Below are positions 25,514 to 34,869 of a DNA stretch of 64,000 nucleotides, one piece after another (position 1 is the first letter of the stretch; each line of letters opens with the position of its first letter). The stretch lies in NCBI GenBank assembly GCA_918797485.1, contig CAKKNE010000004.1:992001-1056000 (forward strand), read 5' to 3'. The stretch comes from Pelagomonas calceolata. Lineage: Eukaryota; Sar; Pelagophyceae; Pelagomonadales; Pelagomonadaceae. The translations under genes were made by a program, and so were the position numbers. The notes under the pieces are model-generated. The model worked only from the letters and a program-made list of their open reading frames with translations, was not told the origin of the DNA and did not search any database.

Positions 25514-28152
25514 TCAGACGCCGACCAGGACGCGGCGGACGGCCTCGCTCGAGACGTGGGCGCCCTGGTCGGTTCCTGAGTGTTTTCGAGCCGCGCGCGC
25601 GAGCGTGACGGCTTCTTGCGGCGTTAAGGAGAGTACACTTTGCAAATCTTGTTCGGTACAAGTATAGGGCAGTCTCACCAAGTTTTCCGACGCCACGCGT
25701 AAGTTACCGATATCGGACTGCGCGAACTTGTGCTCTTCCATGTACGAGAGCCTGTGCGGAAAGCGACCAGTTAGGTTATTGAGATCACGGGGACGACGTC
25801 GCGTCGATGGCGTGGGGCGCCGCGACGTTTGATTTCCACGCCGGCGCCCGCGTGAACTCGTCGCATTTCACGACCTCAAACACCTTGCCCACAAACTCGA
25901 TCGTCGCACCCACAAACAGATCGGAAGCCTCGTAATACGCGATGACCGGCGCCGCCTCGAAGGCCGACGACGCCGAGACAGGTTTTGGCTGTAGAGTCTG
26001 CATTCTCTCGGGTTTCTTGACGCGGTGGCGCTTCGAGAAGCTCCCGCCGACGTGCCCCGAGTTGCGCAGCGGCGGCTCGCGGATCGCACAAGTACCGTCA
26101 CTCAAAAAGTAGTTCAGCGTGAACGTCCGCACCGCATCCTCTCTTGAACCATTCACTAAACGTAGTTGATAGCGCAAGACGGGCTCGGCATCGCCCTGTT
26201 TGCTATTTTGCAACTTTTTCTTGGGCGAAATCGCGTAGACGGATCTAAGAGAATCCTCGGCGGACCCGATGCCGCCCGACGGGCCCTGATGGGGCGGCAC
26301 GGGCGTCTTCGGGCGCAGGCTCATCAAATAGTCGGGGTCGTCGACGCGCGGGTCGCGGATCTTCTCTCTTAACGAACTCCCCTGCTCCTCGTAGTAGCGC
26401 CGCGTGAAGGGGTCCGCGTCGACGAGTTTCAGCGTGCGGTTGAAGATGATCACTTCACCGCCGACGGCCAGGTCCGTCCAGTGGTAGGTGTTCGTCTTAT
26501 CCGTTGGGGTATTGACCTGGGTGGAAATCAACCAGTGTGTCGGGTGCATGGTGAGGAAGCGGCACCGCCACGCCGTCGAGCAGGCGTCGCGTCGACGGCG
26601 TGGAGGCCGTAAATTTGATTTCCGCACAGGTCTTCACGCTGTGCTGGTACTGCGGCAACAGTAGTTTCCGCTTGCCCAGGAGCTTCGGCGCGGAGTCATC
26701 AGAGCGCTTATCGACCGCTATCACTTCGATGGCGTCTTCCGCCAGGAAGTAGTGCAATCTGAATCTAGAAACATCGCCGTACCTGCGCGGGTCCGACTCG
26801 GCTCAAAATCTGATGGACACGAGTCGCGAAGGGACGCCGCGAGACGCACAGCTGTTTGTCCTCCCAGGTGCACTCGAAGCTGAGGACTTTCCTATCATTT
26901 TCTAGGAACGTGCCTAGGTCCGTCCGCTGCGGTAGTCCTAAATCGACGGTGACCTGGGCTCGGCCGAGCTGCGCTTCGCGCGCGCCGCCGATCTCCGGCG
27001 AGATGACCTTTCTTCTACTAATAGATTGGTCGAGGCCGTTCTCCGCCCGCTTCGTGCGCATCATGGCCCGGTATTCATCGTCCGGGCATTCTAAGACATC
27101 TGTGTCGGGTAGGCAACCGGGGAACAAGGAACCTTCCTCAAGTGATACTTGCTCCGTATTACGCGTGACGACCGTCAGTTCATCATCAAACGTGTAGCCC
27201 TGGAGCTGCTGCTTCGTGGGAGACGGCAGGCGGTTCGACACCGGTAATCCCCGCTCCGTCAACGTCTTCCGCGTGAAGTCGTCGCAGTCGTAAATGTGGA
27301 TCATCTTCTTGTAGACGTCGATGACGGCCCCGATCTGTAGATCACTCATACTATAGTAGGAACCATCTGGTTTGGGCACGCGATGCCTCCTCACGAGACA
27401 GCCCTGGGGCAGGCCGCTGTTCTCTTCACATGGTTCAAACACCTGCAGGCAGTCGTCCTCGAGGTAGTAGTAGAGCATGCACTTCCTGATTCTCTTGCTC
27501 TCAATTTGACTGCCGGGAACGGCCTCCTCGAAGTAGGCCTGCGCGGCGCGTCGCGTGTTGCGGCGTCGCGTCGATGGCGTCGGGGGGCGAGCGGGCCGTG
27601 GGTGGTCTTTTCGTCGATTCTGAGCCGTCTCGGACCGCGTCGAGACGCGACGGCCCCGACGCGGTCCGAACGGCCTCTTCAGCAAAAAAGAAACCACCCA
27701 CGGCCTCGTGAGATGGACACGAGTCGAAGGCACCGCACGGGACGCCGCGATCGTACCTTGAAGGTGAGCTGCTCCTTCCCGTACCGGAGCCACTTCGGGA
27801 GCGGTTGGCCCTTCGGGAAGGGTAACTTGCGGCCTTCGCCCTGTTCGGCTTTGAGGGCGTCCTTCTGCTGCTCGATGAGCGAGTAGCGGCCCGTGAGGTC
27901 GCCAAAACTGCGAGCCGGCCGCGCGTCGGAGCCGCGCGAGATGCTGCGGTCTAGTCTTACGGTGGAACCCGGGCTGCCTGGTAAAGGGTCTCTATGACCG
28001 ATGACGACCATGGAGCCGTGTCTTATCTGTAAAGTTTGTCTATGCTTTTGGGGCCGGCACGGCGTCGACCGATACCCAGGCAAATTGGGGATGCCTTCCA
28101 GCGAGATGGTGCCCTGGAGGGAGCCGCCGGGCGGGCCCGAGCCCCAGGCCAT
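25514..28152 (-). CDS. Three-DM10-domain axonemal protein (EFHC1/RIB72-like), five exons
   Basis: Microtubule-inner protein of doublet microtubules by homology. Exons 28152-27757, 27538-26850, 26782-26638, 26516-25852 and 25751-25514 give 710 aa. Each DM10 ends with the mark: DLQIGAVIDVYKKMIHIYDCDDFTRKTL; DLAVGGEVIIFNRTLKLVDADPFTRRYY; DLFVGATIEFVGKVFEVVKCDEFT joined to LSYMEEH. Joins are fixed by homology: DKQ-LYGDVSRFRLHYFLAED and DEFT-LSYMEEH. No C-terminal EF-hand is visible, unlike RIB72. Two introns are TIR-family introners and two carry the CGGCGTCCCG module; one (25752-25851) needs a GC donor to match the family. Confidence 0.9.
25752..25843. mobile_element. Introner element, TIR family, shortest copy (92 bp), antisense
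   Basis: In gene orientation CGGCGTGGAAATCAAACG...ATAACCTAACTGGTCGCTTTCCGCACAG. Its plus strand begins like the PP2C copy, so it sits reversed relative to its host gene. Flanks GCGGGCGC (25844-25851) and GCTCTCGT (25744-25751) match at 4 of 8. The donor is GCGGGC. Confidence 0.75.
26517..26629. mobile_element. Introner element, TIR family, antisense copy in the DM10 gene
   Basis: 113 bp, ends CTGTGCGGAAATCAA and TTGATTTCCACCCAG in gene orientation. Its plus strand matches the aldolase copy (GTGGAAATCAACCAGTG, GAGCAGGCGTCGCGTCGAC), so it is inverted relative to the gene yet still spliced. Flanks GTGAAGAC (26630-26637) and GTCAATAC (26509-26516) match at 6 of 8. The 121-nt intron uses GTGAAG as donor. 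Confidence 0.85.
26783..26841. mobile_element. Introner element, CGGCGTCCCG family, 59 bp
   Basis: In gene orientation CGCGGCGTCCCTTCGCG...CAGATTTTGAGCC...CCGCGCAG. Flanks GTGCGTCT (26842-26849) and GTACGGCG (26775-26782) match at 5 of 8. Splicing from GTGCGT restores the DM10 motif LYGD. Confidence 0.75.
27539..27748. mobile_element. Probable introner, CGGCGTCCCG family, with a large internal palindrome
   Basis: Intron 27539-27756 has donor GTACGATC followed by GCGGCGTCCCG. Inside, GGCCGTGGGTGGT...TTTT is mirrored by AAAA...ACCACCCACGGCC, and an inner CGGACCGCGTCG is mirrored by CGACGCGGTCCG, making a near-continuous hairpin of about 110 bp. The half-unit GGCCGTTCGGACCGC is shared with the intron at 20255-20396. 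Confidence 0.6.
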
Positions 28153-28580
28153 GGTCTTTTCTGTCGGTGTAGGTGGCGGGCGAGTGAGCTAGCTCCCAGG
28201 TGACAGGAGCTGCAAGGTTGGGCCTTGGGGGCAGCGCGGCGGGCGCTTTTGAGCTGCGGCGCGGCGACGGCGTCTGGGGGCGGCCTTGTCGGCAGCAACG
28301 GGGGGACGAGTTCGTGCGGCAGGGCTGCGGACCCGGAGCACAATGTCGCCGGGAGAGCCCCACACAATCCCAGATTTGGGCGGTTACATCGCACGTACGA
28401 ATTTTTGGCGACGCCCAGCCCTCGGGGCGTCGCCGGGGAGGCCCCGGAGCCGCTGGTCGTGGCCGGCGACGGTGCGCTTCTCGCTTCCGGCGGCGCGCGC
28501 GCGGCGCGTGGGCGTCGGCTGCCACGACGGCTGGGGTCCACCGCACGCCGTCGACGCGAGCTAGAGACGTGGGCTCCTAC
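28153..28580. other. Intergenic region upstream of the DM10 gene
   Basis: 428 bp between the DM10 start and the SET-gene stop. Holds the palindrome GAGCTAGCTC about 36 bp from the ATG and a GGCGCGGCGACGGCGTC motif. Frames over this stretch look like shadows and are rejected. Confidence 0.4.
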
Positions 28581-30174
28581 TTACGCCCCCTTCTCCTCCC
28601 CCACGCCCTCTCCATCCTCGGCCACGTCGGCAGCGTTCAGCAGCGACTCGAGCAACTCCACGCGCGCCTTCTCTTCCTCGGAAGAATCGTACATCAACCG
28701 GATGCAGGGCCGGTACTTGGCGCAGAGATCAAAAAACGCCTCGCGCTCCAACGCACTGAGTCGCGTTTCGAGCACTGGAGCGCACCCGCAAACCGTTGCT
28801 GCCGCTTCATAAACGGCCGGGTGCTCGCCCTCCGTCCCGAAGCAGTCGCCGCCTTTTGAGCACGATGCAGCAGCACATTCCTGCTGCGCTACTCGTCTTA
28901 TGGTCGCTTCGACCCACCGCCTCCGCAGGTCTGCTGAAGAGTCGCCCTCCGTCTCAATATTCTGCTTGGAAAAGGCATCCTTCGCGACCGAAAAGTCTCT
29001 AGCCGTATTCACGACGAGCTCCGTCGCCCGGTAGACGACGACGTTGCCGCGGCCGAGCTCTTTGGCACTGCGCCAGGCAAAGTCCTCGCAGTCCTTGAAC
29101 ACCTCCCAGACCTTGGAAGGAGGCGCTTTCCCGCGCGCGTAGGCGTCTCGTATGTTTTCAGAAGCTTTCTGGACCTTCTCGGACAAAGTCTTAAAATCGA
29201 GATTGAGCTGCTCCTCGTGGAGCGTCGCGTCGAAGGGCTTGGCGCAGACCTGCGCGACGGACGCGTCGGGGGCGTCACGCGTCGATGGCGTCACGCCTCG
29301 ACGTTGATTCGCGACGCCGCGTCGTACGGGGCAGTGCCAGAAGATGCTGGCGGGGCCCTGGGGCGGCGCGATTGGCTCCTCCAAGGAACAAAAGTTGCCG
29401 CAGCCCGGGCAGGGGGCGGAGCGTAATACGTCCGGGGCCTGGCACCTGCGCGGGAACGACGCCGTCACAAAACTGCCTCTGACGAGACGTGTGGACGCTC
29501 ACGTGATCACGACGACGGCGCCACGGCGGCGTGGCATCGCGACGACGCCGTCGACGCAACTTGAAGCTCGGAAACGTTTGGAAACGAACGCTGAGTCAGC
29601 ACCGCCGGCACGCGCAAAAAAACTCGAAACTCTCCCGCAACAGTTTCCGCCGTTCCGACGTGCACAGCACCCAGGGTACGCCAATATATGAAAAGGACAG
29701 CGTCTCGCCCGCCGGGATGTGTCGTATACTTGTCACTTCGATCGAGCCGTCTGGTTGTGAACGAAACCGACAATTCGGCGCGCAGTCGTGCCGCAGCGCC
29801 GACGCCGTCTCGTAGAGCGCTTCTTGCTTCCCGAACTGGTGGGCGAAGGCGTCTCCCACCAAAAGTACTTTTAGTATTGAGTCTTTGTCGAGGGACGAAA
29901 ACGCTTTCGTGCGCGCGAGCGCCGCCGCCTTCTTGCGTCTCTCATCAATCTTCTCGTCCTGGCGATCTAGAGCTGGGGAGTATAATGAGAGGATCGTTTC
30001 TTGCTGGTCAGATGACTGAAACGCTTTCAAAAGACCGGCCTCGTTTTGCGCCCAGACGATGAGAGGTGAATCCGTCGCTAGGATTTCGCCGGCCTCGAAG
30101 CGGCGCTTGGCGACCAGTGTTCTTCGGCCCGTGTCCCTATCGACGGCGACGTCTACCAGTTGATCTCGGGGCAT
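28581..30174 (-). CDS. SMYD-like SET-domain protein without MYND finger, three exons
   Basis: Putative lysine methyltransferase, 452 aa. Exons 30174-29603, 29445-29328 and 29249-28581; the ATG chosen is MPRDQLVDVAV (upstream codons lack an ATG). The SET start is RTLVAKRRFEAGEILATDSP; the conserved core is ALRHDCAPNCRFRSQPDGSIEVTS, then IRHIPAGETLSFSYIGVP. The first join restores the post-SET-like FFCACRRCQAPDVLRSAPCPGCG, a zinc-binding Cys cluster. Where SMYDs have NHSCxPN this protein has RHDCAPN. The C-terminal ~200 residues are helical. Introns 29446-29602 (GTGCTG) and 29250-29327 (GTACGA, CGGCGTCGCG module). Confidence 0.82.
29250..29319. mobile_element. Probable introner, CGGCGTCCCG family, in the SET gene
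   Basis: CGGCGTCGCGAATCAACG begins 8 nt after the GTACGA donor in gene orientation; the element carries ACGCCATCGACGC and ends GTCGCGCAG. Flanking copies are GTACGACG and GTCTGCGC. Confidence 0.5.
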
Positions 30175-30330
30175 CCTGCTGGTGAAAAGGCTGCCCGGCG
30201 CGCGCAAGCGGTGCTCGTGGACGCCGAGCGTCGCGGCGAGGACCCGTCGGTCCCGTTTGGGTGCCGGACGCGCTCGTGAGCCGTGCGGGGGCTGCCGTAC
30301 CAGGCTAAAATCGTGGGCGCTGCAGCTTTA

Positions 30331-30352
30331 GCTAGTGTAGACAGATACTAGC
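30331..30352. promoter_or_regulatory. CTAGC palindrome between divergent SET and EF-hand-type genes
   Basis: GCTAGTGTAGACAGATACTAGC, split as arms GCTAGTGT and ATACTAGC. 157 bp from the SET ATG and 134 bp from the plus-strand ATG. Confidence 0.55.
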
Positions 30353-30485
30353 GAAAGTCTGGGGCTCTTGCAGGGCGCTGCCGCGGCGCACGGATCACCG
30401 GGCAGCCTCAGAACGCGGCGGAAGGCGCGCTTCGGACGCCTGATCCATCGCTGCGGCGGCGGAAGCGGTCGCTGGCTGGCGGCGA

Positions 30486-31889
30486 ATGGAAGGTGGTTTG
30501 TTTGGTGATGGTGGGTTGGTCGGGGGCCGTCCGAGGAGCGACTGGCGCTCGTCGCGAGCGCTCTTCGACAGCCCCGATGCTACGGCGGCGTCGAGCCCGA
30601 CGGCGGCGTCGGAAGATGCGGCGGTTGGAAGCCATCCGACCGTGAGCAGCCTCGCGCCCACTGGTGGCGGCCCGGACGCCGGCAGCCCGGATGCCGCGCA
30701 CGAGACGGCGCCGAGTCGAGGCCTGCGCGACCTGCGCAGCCAGTCGAGCATGGCGCTCGCGCCGGAGACGCTGGCCCGGCCCGTCTCCGAGGCCGCTCTC
30801 TCGCCGCGCACACGCTCCATCGCCCAGCGCCTCAAGCGCCACCTGTCATTACCACCCGCTTCGGAAAGCACGCGCCTCGACCGAGCCATGCACGCGGCCT
30901 CGACGAAGAACGGCGGCACCGCAGCTATCAGGCTCGGGGCGCGTTTGTGGGGCATCCAGCGCGAAATTGAGAGCGCGGCGCTCTTCGCTTGGTTGGATAC
31001 GAAGCATAGAGGTTGCCTCGACGCCGCATCGCTCCATGACGGTATTTCGCGATTATACGAGGAGACGCGGTTCACAGATCCTCCTACACACCAGACCCTA
31101 AGGAGATGGGTCTCGGCCGTCCCGAAGACTAGGGGCGAGCACACGGAGATCACAAAAGCTTCGTTTGTTAGATTTGTGTGTTCTATCAACGTGGATGATC
31201 ACAGACAAGAGGCGTGGGAGGGCCTCGAGGAGTGTTTAGGGCGGTGGCTCGTGCGACGGAGGCTACGTAGGTATAGGTATGGGGACGCGTATACGCAGCT
31301 CTTTCTGGAAGTGTGCGGCGGCGACGACTTTGAGAGGGTCGAGGCGGATGATGTGGCACGGGCGTTACGCATCTCAGGCTCGAAGGCGCGGGAATTAACA
31401 GATGTTGATAAGAGCGAAGATGGTTGCGTCGACCACGCGGGGTTCGTTAGGATCGCATCTTCACAGAAGAGATGTTGCGCCTCGGTGCGGAGAACGCCGC
31501 ACCTCTCGAAGACAGACCTGAAAAAGTTATTTGGCGAGCATAGCGTCGACGCGTACGGCGAGATCACGGGCCGGGAGGTGCGCGTGTTGCTCGCGGACGT
31601 GGACCACATCGAACGGTCAGCAGCTTCCTTACGATCAAGGCAGCTCTTCGACGTGTCGAGCGGCGCGTCTCCTCTGCTACTGTACGACCCGGAAGCGTTC
31701 GTGGACCTAGTAAGGTCGCTGCGACGGTGCTTTTCTGTGGAGCAGGCGGACCACGTGGCGGATCGGGTCCGGTGGCGCCTGGCGCGGCGCGGGCGGCCGG
31801 CGCCGGCGCCTTACGAGGCTCCCTCGAGTCTGGGAGACGTAAGCGCGATGGTCAAGCGCAACGATCACCGGCCTTCAACACGTGTGTAG
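30486..31889 (+). CDS. EF-hand-type helical protein, 467 aa
   Basis: The N-terminal 130 residues are low-complexity Ser/Ala/Pro. The remainder is helical with EF-hand-like pairs: LFAWLDTKHRGCLDAASLHDGISRLY, then ARELTDVDKSEDGCVDHAGFVRIAS (loop DVDKSEDGCVDH is close to a canonical calcium loop) and LFGEHSVDAYGEITGREVRVLLADVD. Only the DVDKSEDG loop keeps most ligands. Likely a calcium-responsive or structural protein; specific family not recognised. Confidence 0.6.
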   Translation: MEGGLFGDGGLVGGRPRSDWRSSRALFDSPDATAASSPTAASEDAAVGSHPTVSSLAPTGGGPDAGSPDAAHETAPSRGLRDLRSQSSMALAPETLARPVSEAALSPRTRSIAQRLKRHLSLPPASESTRLDRAMHAASTKNGGTAAIRLGARLWGIQREIESAALFAWLDTKHRGCLDAASLHDGISRLYEETRFTDPPTHQTLRRWVSAVPKTRGEHTEITKASFVRFVCSINVDDHRQEAWEGLEECLGRWLVRRRLRRYRYGDAYTQLFLEVCGGDDFERVEADDVARALRISGSKARELTDVDKSEDGCVDHAGFVRIASSQKRCCASVRRTPHLSKTDLKKLFGEHSVDAYGEITGREVRVLLADVDHIERSAASLRSRQLFDVSSGASPLLLYDPEAFVDLVRSLRRCFSVEQADHVADRVRWRLARRGRPAPAPYEAPSSLGDVSAMVKRNDHRPSTRV

Positions 31890-31926
31890 TTGTGTGTAAG
31901 GGTGTTTTAATCTGATTCGTTGCGGA

Positions 31927-31947
31927 GCTAGTGTGTCGATACGCTAG
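31927..31947. promoter_or_regulatory. CTAGC palindrome, 190 bp upstream of the MYND gene
   Basis: GCTAGTGTGTCGATACGCTAG, arms GCTAGTG and CGCTAG; centre diverged. Confidence 0.45.
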
Positions 31948-32136
31948 ATAATTCTGATTTCGGTGCTCTGGGCAGCCCCAATCGAGCCCCGCAACCGTCT
32001 GTTCTCATCGACATTGTAGCTCCGGGCAGCCCCCAACTGGTACCAAACAGCTGGCCAAACGCCGTCGCTGCGGGGAGCGCAGACACACAGTACCTCTGCC
32101 CGAGCACAGGCACGGAGTACCTACCGGGCCGGTAAC

Positions 32137-32844
32137 ATGGCTTTCACCGCCATAGACCAAAACGGCGTGCACACTCGAAAGCTCATGCCGCTTTTCAAGG
32201 AGGACACGAACACTTGGGAGACGCACGCGGACAGGCTGGCCCGTGGCGGCCCGTACGTCTGCTGGTACTGCAAGAAGGTCGCGACAGGCGCCAGCATGGA
32301 AGAGGTGCGCGCGCCGAGCACGCCGTGCAAGAAGTGCGCGCGATGCCACGAGGCGCAGTACTGCAGCACGGACTGCCAGCGGGCCCACTGGAAAAAGGGC
32401 CACAAGCGCACGTGTGGCCTGAAGGATCCGTGCCCGATTTGCGGACAACGGTCGGCAAAGGACGGGCCCAACAACTTCATGTGCTTCGTCTGCGGCTTCC
32501 GCTGCTGCGGAGACTGTTCTGACCTGAAACGCTTTCGCCTCGACGACTCGCAACCCCTCCGCTATTTTTCCCACAACGGCGACAAACCGGCCTGTCCGGG
32601 CTGCGGCCAGGACCAGGCCGAAATGCGCCGGACCGAGCACCGGCACGGCCCGCGCCTGCTCAAGTTATTGCGAGACAAGCCGGAGGGCCCTCACGTGATG
32701 ATGGCCGACTGGTGGATCGGTCACTACTACCAGACCGGCAAGGGCGGCCTGGCCCGGGACCAGGACGAGGCCCAGCGGTACCTGATGCGGCACATGGTGG
32801 CCAAAGCTGCGGCCACTGGCAGCATGTTGGGTAACAACACATAA
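32137..32844 (+). CDS. MYND zinc-finger protein with Sel1-like tail
   Basis: 235 aa. Residues 42-92 hold the MYND pattern CWYCKK...CKKCARCHEAQYCSTDCQRAHWKKGHKRTC. A second Cys cluster follows (CPICGQRS, CFVCGFRCCGDC, CPGCG). The C-terminus (WWIGHYYQTGKGGLARDQDEAQRYLMRHMVAKA) is one Sel1-like/TPR-like helix pair. MYND-Sel1 combinations are common in stramenopile and haptophyte algae and are protein-interaction modules. Its TAA is 3 bp from the TAA of the convergent methyltransferase. Confidence 0.85.
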   Translation: MAFTAIDQNGVHTRKLMPLFKEDTNTWETHADRLARGGPYVCWYCKKVATGASMEEVRAPSTPCKKCARCHEAQYCSTDCQRAHWKKGHKRTCGLKDPCPICGQRSAKDGPNNFMCFVCGFRCCGDCSDLKRFRLDDSQPLRYFSHNGDKPACPGCGQDQAEMRRTEHRHGPRLLKLLRDKPEGPHVMMADWWIGHYYQTGKGGLARDQDEAQRYLMRHMVAKAAATGSMLGNNT

Positions 32845-32847
32845 ACC

Positions 32848-33882
32848 TTACGCGGGACGCCTCGAGTGGGGCACGTAGGCCGGCGCTCTCGGCAGGGGCA
32901 GGCCGCTCGGCTCGCCGCAAAACCCGGAAGAGGCGGGCAGTTGCCCCGACCGGCGCAAGGCCAGAGCGTCCGCGCGCACGGGGTGCGGCACGGGCTCCGA
33001 CCGCGTCGCTCCGACCAGGAGGAACGCGTGGCCCTCGGCCACGTCATTTGCGCAGAACCGCTCGACGGCGGCGGCGCCCCAGCGCGCGTCCTGATTGATC
33101 GCGTTGACGAGCTCGTCCAGGCCGTGCCGCCCCGCCGGGACGCACAGTAATAGTCGACCGCCCGATCGACACAACGACGTACACGTCTCGAGGAGCCCGG
33201 ATGCCATCGCGCCCGACGAGTAGATGAGGTCCGCGCCAAGCACGACATCAAAAGTATCGGACAGGTCCGGCGTGGCCCAGTCGAGGCGTTTTACTTGAGC
33301 GGCCGGAGCGTTCGCCCGGACGACGTCCAGCAGACGTTCTTCGGCGTCCGTCGCGAGAACGACCGCCCCCAGGTCACAGCAGACTCGTGCCACGAGCCCG
33401 ACGCCGCTGCCAAGCTCGACGACGCGCTTGCCGCGCACTATTGGATTGCCCACGAGGTGCCGCGACAGCGCGACGGCCGACGCCCACAGCCGCGAGCCGC
33501 TGCCGAGGCAGTGCTGCGTGCACTGCTTGACGGCGTACGTGCGGTCGCCGACGACGACGTCCGTCGTCTCGTAGACCGGTTCCTCGCCGGCCGGCAGCCA
33601 CGACCCCGCGCACAGGACCTTGTCCTTCACGTTCGGCGTCCACGTCGCGACCTCCGGTTTAATCGCGGAGCGCAGCTCTCGTAGCACGGTCATGCGTTCG
33701 CCCAGTGATAACGCGTCGGCGACCTCGCGGCCGCCGGGGATGGATGTCGGCGTCGCGCCCTTGGGGTACTTTTCAGCGTACGTGATGAGTCGTTTCAAGT
33801 CGGGCTCCGTGTTTAGTGCGAGTAGTCTGCGCCTCGCGTGCCCTGCCCTGCGCAGCTCTTCGTGGTGGGCGCCCAGATGCAT
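32848..33882 (-). CDS. METTL21/METTL23-type protein methyltransferase
   Basis: 344 aa from ATG 33882. An in-frame ATG at 34119 exists, but the intervening codons overlap the promoter-type palindrome at 33992-34015, so the shorter start is preferred. SAM-binding motif I is GKRVVELGSGVGLVARVCCDLGA; then VVLATDAEERLLDVVRANA, VKRLDWATPD and FDVVLGADLIYSS, the D-x-x-Y signature of family-16 lysine methyltransferases, followed by GGRLLLCVPAGRHG. The substrate is unknown. The tail is Arg/Pro-rich. The N-terminal 140 residues are family-unassigned. Confidence 0.8.
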   Translation of the reverse strand: MHLGAHHEELRRAGHARRRLLALNTEPDLKRLITYAEKYPKGATPTSIPGGREVADALSLGERMTVLRELRSAIKPEVATWTPNVKDKVLCAGSWLPAGEEPVYETTDVVVGDRTYAVKQCTQHCLGSGSRLWASAVALSRHLVGNPIVRGKRVVELGSGVGLVARVCCDLGAVVLATDAEERLLDVVRANAPAAQVKRLDWATPDLSDTFDVVLGADLIYSSGAMASGLLETCTSLCRSGGRLLLCVPAGRHGLDELVNAINQDARWGAAAVERFCANDVAEGHAFLLVGATRSEPVPHPVRADALALRRSGQLPASSGFCGEPSGLPLPRAPAYVPHSRRPA

Positions 33883-33991
33883 CGCCTCGTTCACGCTGCG
33901 CACAGCTGTGCGAGAATTCACTCGCGATCCTTCCTTATCAAAACTCGTGCGTCCTTGAGTGCTAGGGCCAAAAAACGGCGTCGTGCCAGTT

Positions 33992-34015
33992 GCTAGCGGT
34001 TTGAAAGACACTAGG
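33992..34015. promoter_or_regulatory. CTAGC palindrome, 110 bp upstream of the METTL gene
   Basis: GCTAGCGGTTTG then AAAGACACTAGG. Close to consensus. It helps set the METTL start at 33882. Confidence 0.6.
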
Positions 34016-34170
34016 GTACGCGATCGCGAACCCTCGCAAAGGACACGTGGGATTATCAACAGCACAGGCACTACCCCGACCACGCGCGGTCTCTCCGTCA
34101 AAATCGCGCGCGCCCGCATGCTAGCGCGGACGCGCGGTCACGACACGGGAGACCGGCGGGACGGCGGCGC

Positions 34171-34645
34171 CTACTCCTTCGGCTCGTGGAGCCATTGGCC
34201 GCCGTTCCAGGAACCACCATCCGACGGCATCCACTTCTCCTGCCCGCGGACGTCCTTGAACCCTTCGGTCCCGGCCTGCTGGATCGCGTTCACCTCGAGA
34301 TACATCTTGCCGTCCTTCTCGTGCGGAACCCCTCGCAGGAGGGCGCCGTTGCGCGGCCAGTCGCTCCCGTTCGCGGCGCGCGCCCCGGTGAAGGGATTTG
34401 GGCGCCAGTTGATACCTGCGGTGGTGGCGCGTCGACGGCGTCTCGACGGGCCCCGGGAAGCGAGCGTTCGATTCGCGGCAAGGCGCCGCGTCGACGGCGT
34501 CGAGCACGAGCCGGGCGTTGCGACCGCAGAGGATGGAACGGGACGCCGCGAACATGCCGGTTCAGCTGCCAGTGCTCACTGCACACACAAAGGTCTTCTC
34601 CTCGCCCGCCGCAGCGGTCGCAGTCTTCTCGACGTTGGTCGCCAT
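34171..34645 (-). CDS. Small hypothetical protein, about 100 aa, two exons
   Basis: The second exon (34415-34171) is clearly coding: INWRPNPFTGARAANGSDWP, RNGALLRGVPHEKDGKMYLE, VNAIQQAGTEGFKDVRGQEK, WMPSDGGSWNGGQWLHEPKE. One first exon is 34645-34585 (MATNVEKTATAAAGEEKTFVC), GT donor, total 101 aa. An alternative first exon from the ATG near 34555 (MFAASRSILCG, mitochondrial-like) also joins in frame. No family recognised. The intron holds GCGGCGTCCCG and two GCGTCGACGGCGTC motifs. Confidence 0.5.
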
Positions 34646-34869
34646 CGCTGCGCCCTTCCTCGTGCTGAAGGTGTCGCCCATTCACGCAGTCGCGGGAAGC
34701 AGCTCTGATCAGGCAGGCTGCAGGCTGAGGCTGACAGCTGCAGCTGGGGCTCAAGCGCCGCGCACGCGACACCAGCCCTGCGCCGGACGGCTCAAAACGC
34801 GTTGCCACAGTCCTCTCAGCTAAAACTTGAACGATCTCGCATCGCTGCGGCACTGGACGTCTCACAGCA

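Noticed and set aside
28023-28859. Frames of 170-220 codons across the DM10/SET spacer
   Set aside because: Low-complexity composition and overlap with the spliced DM10 and SET genes.
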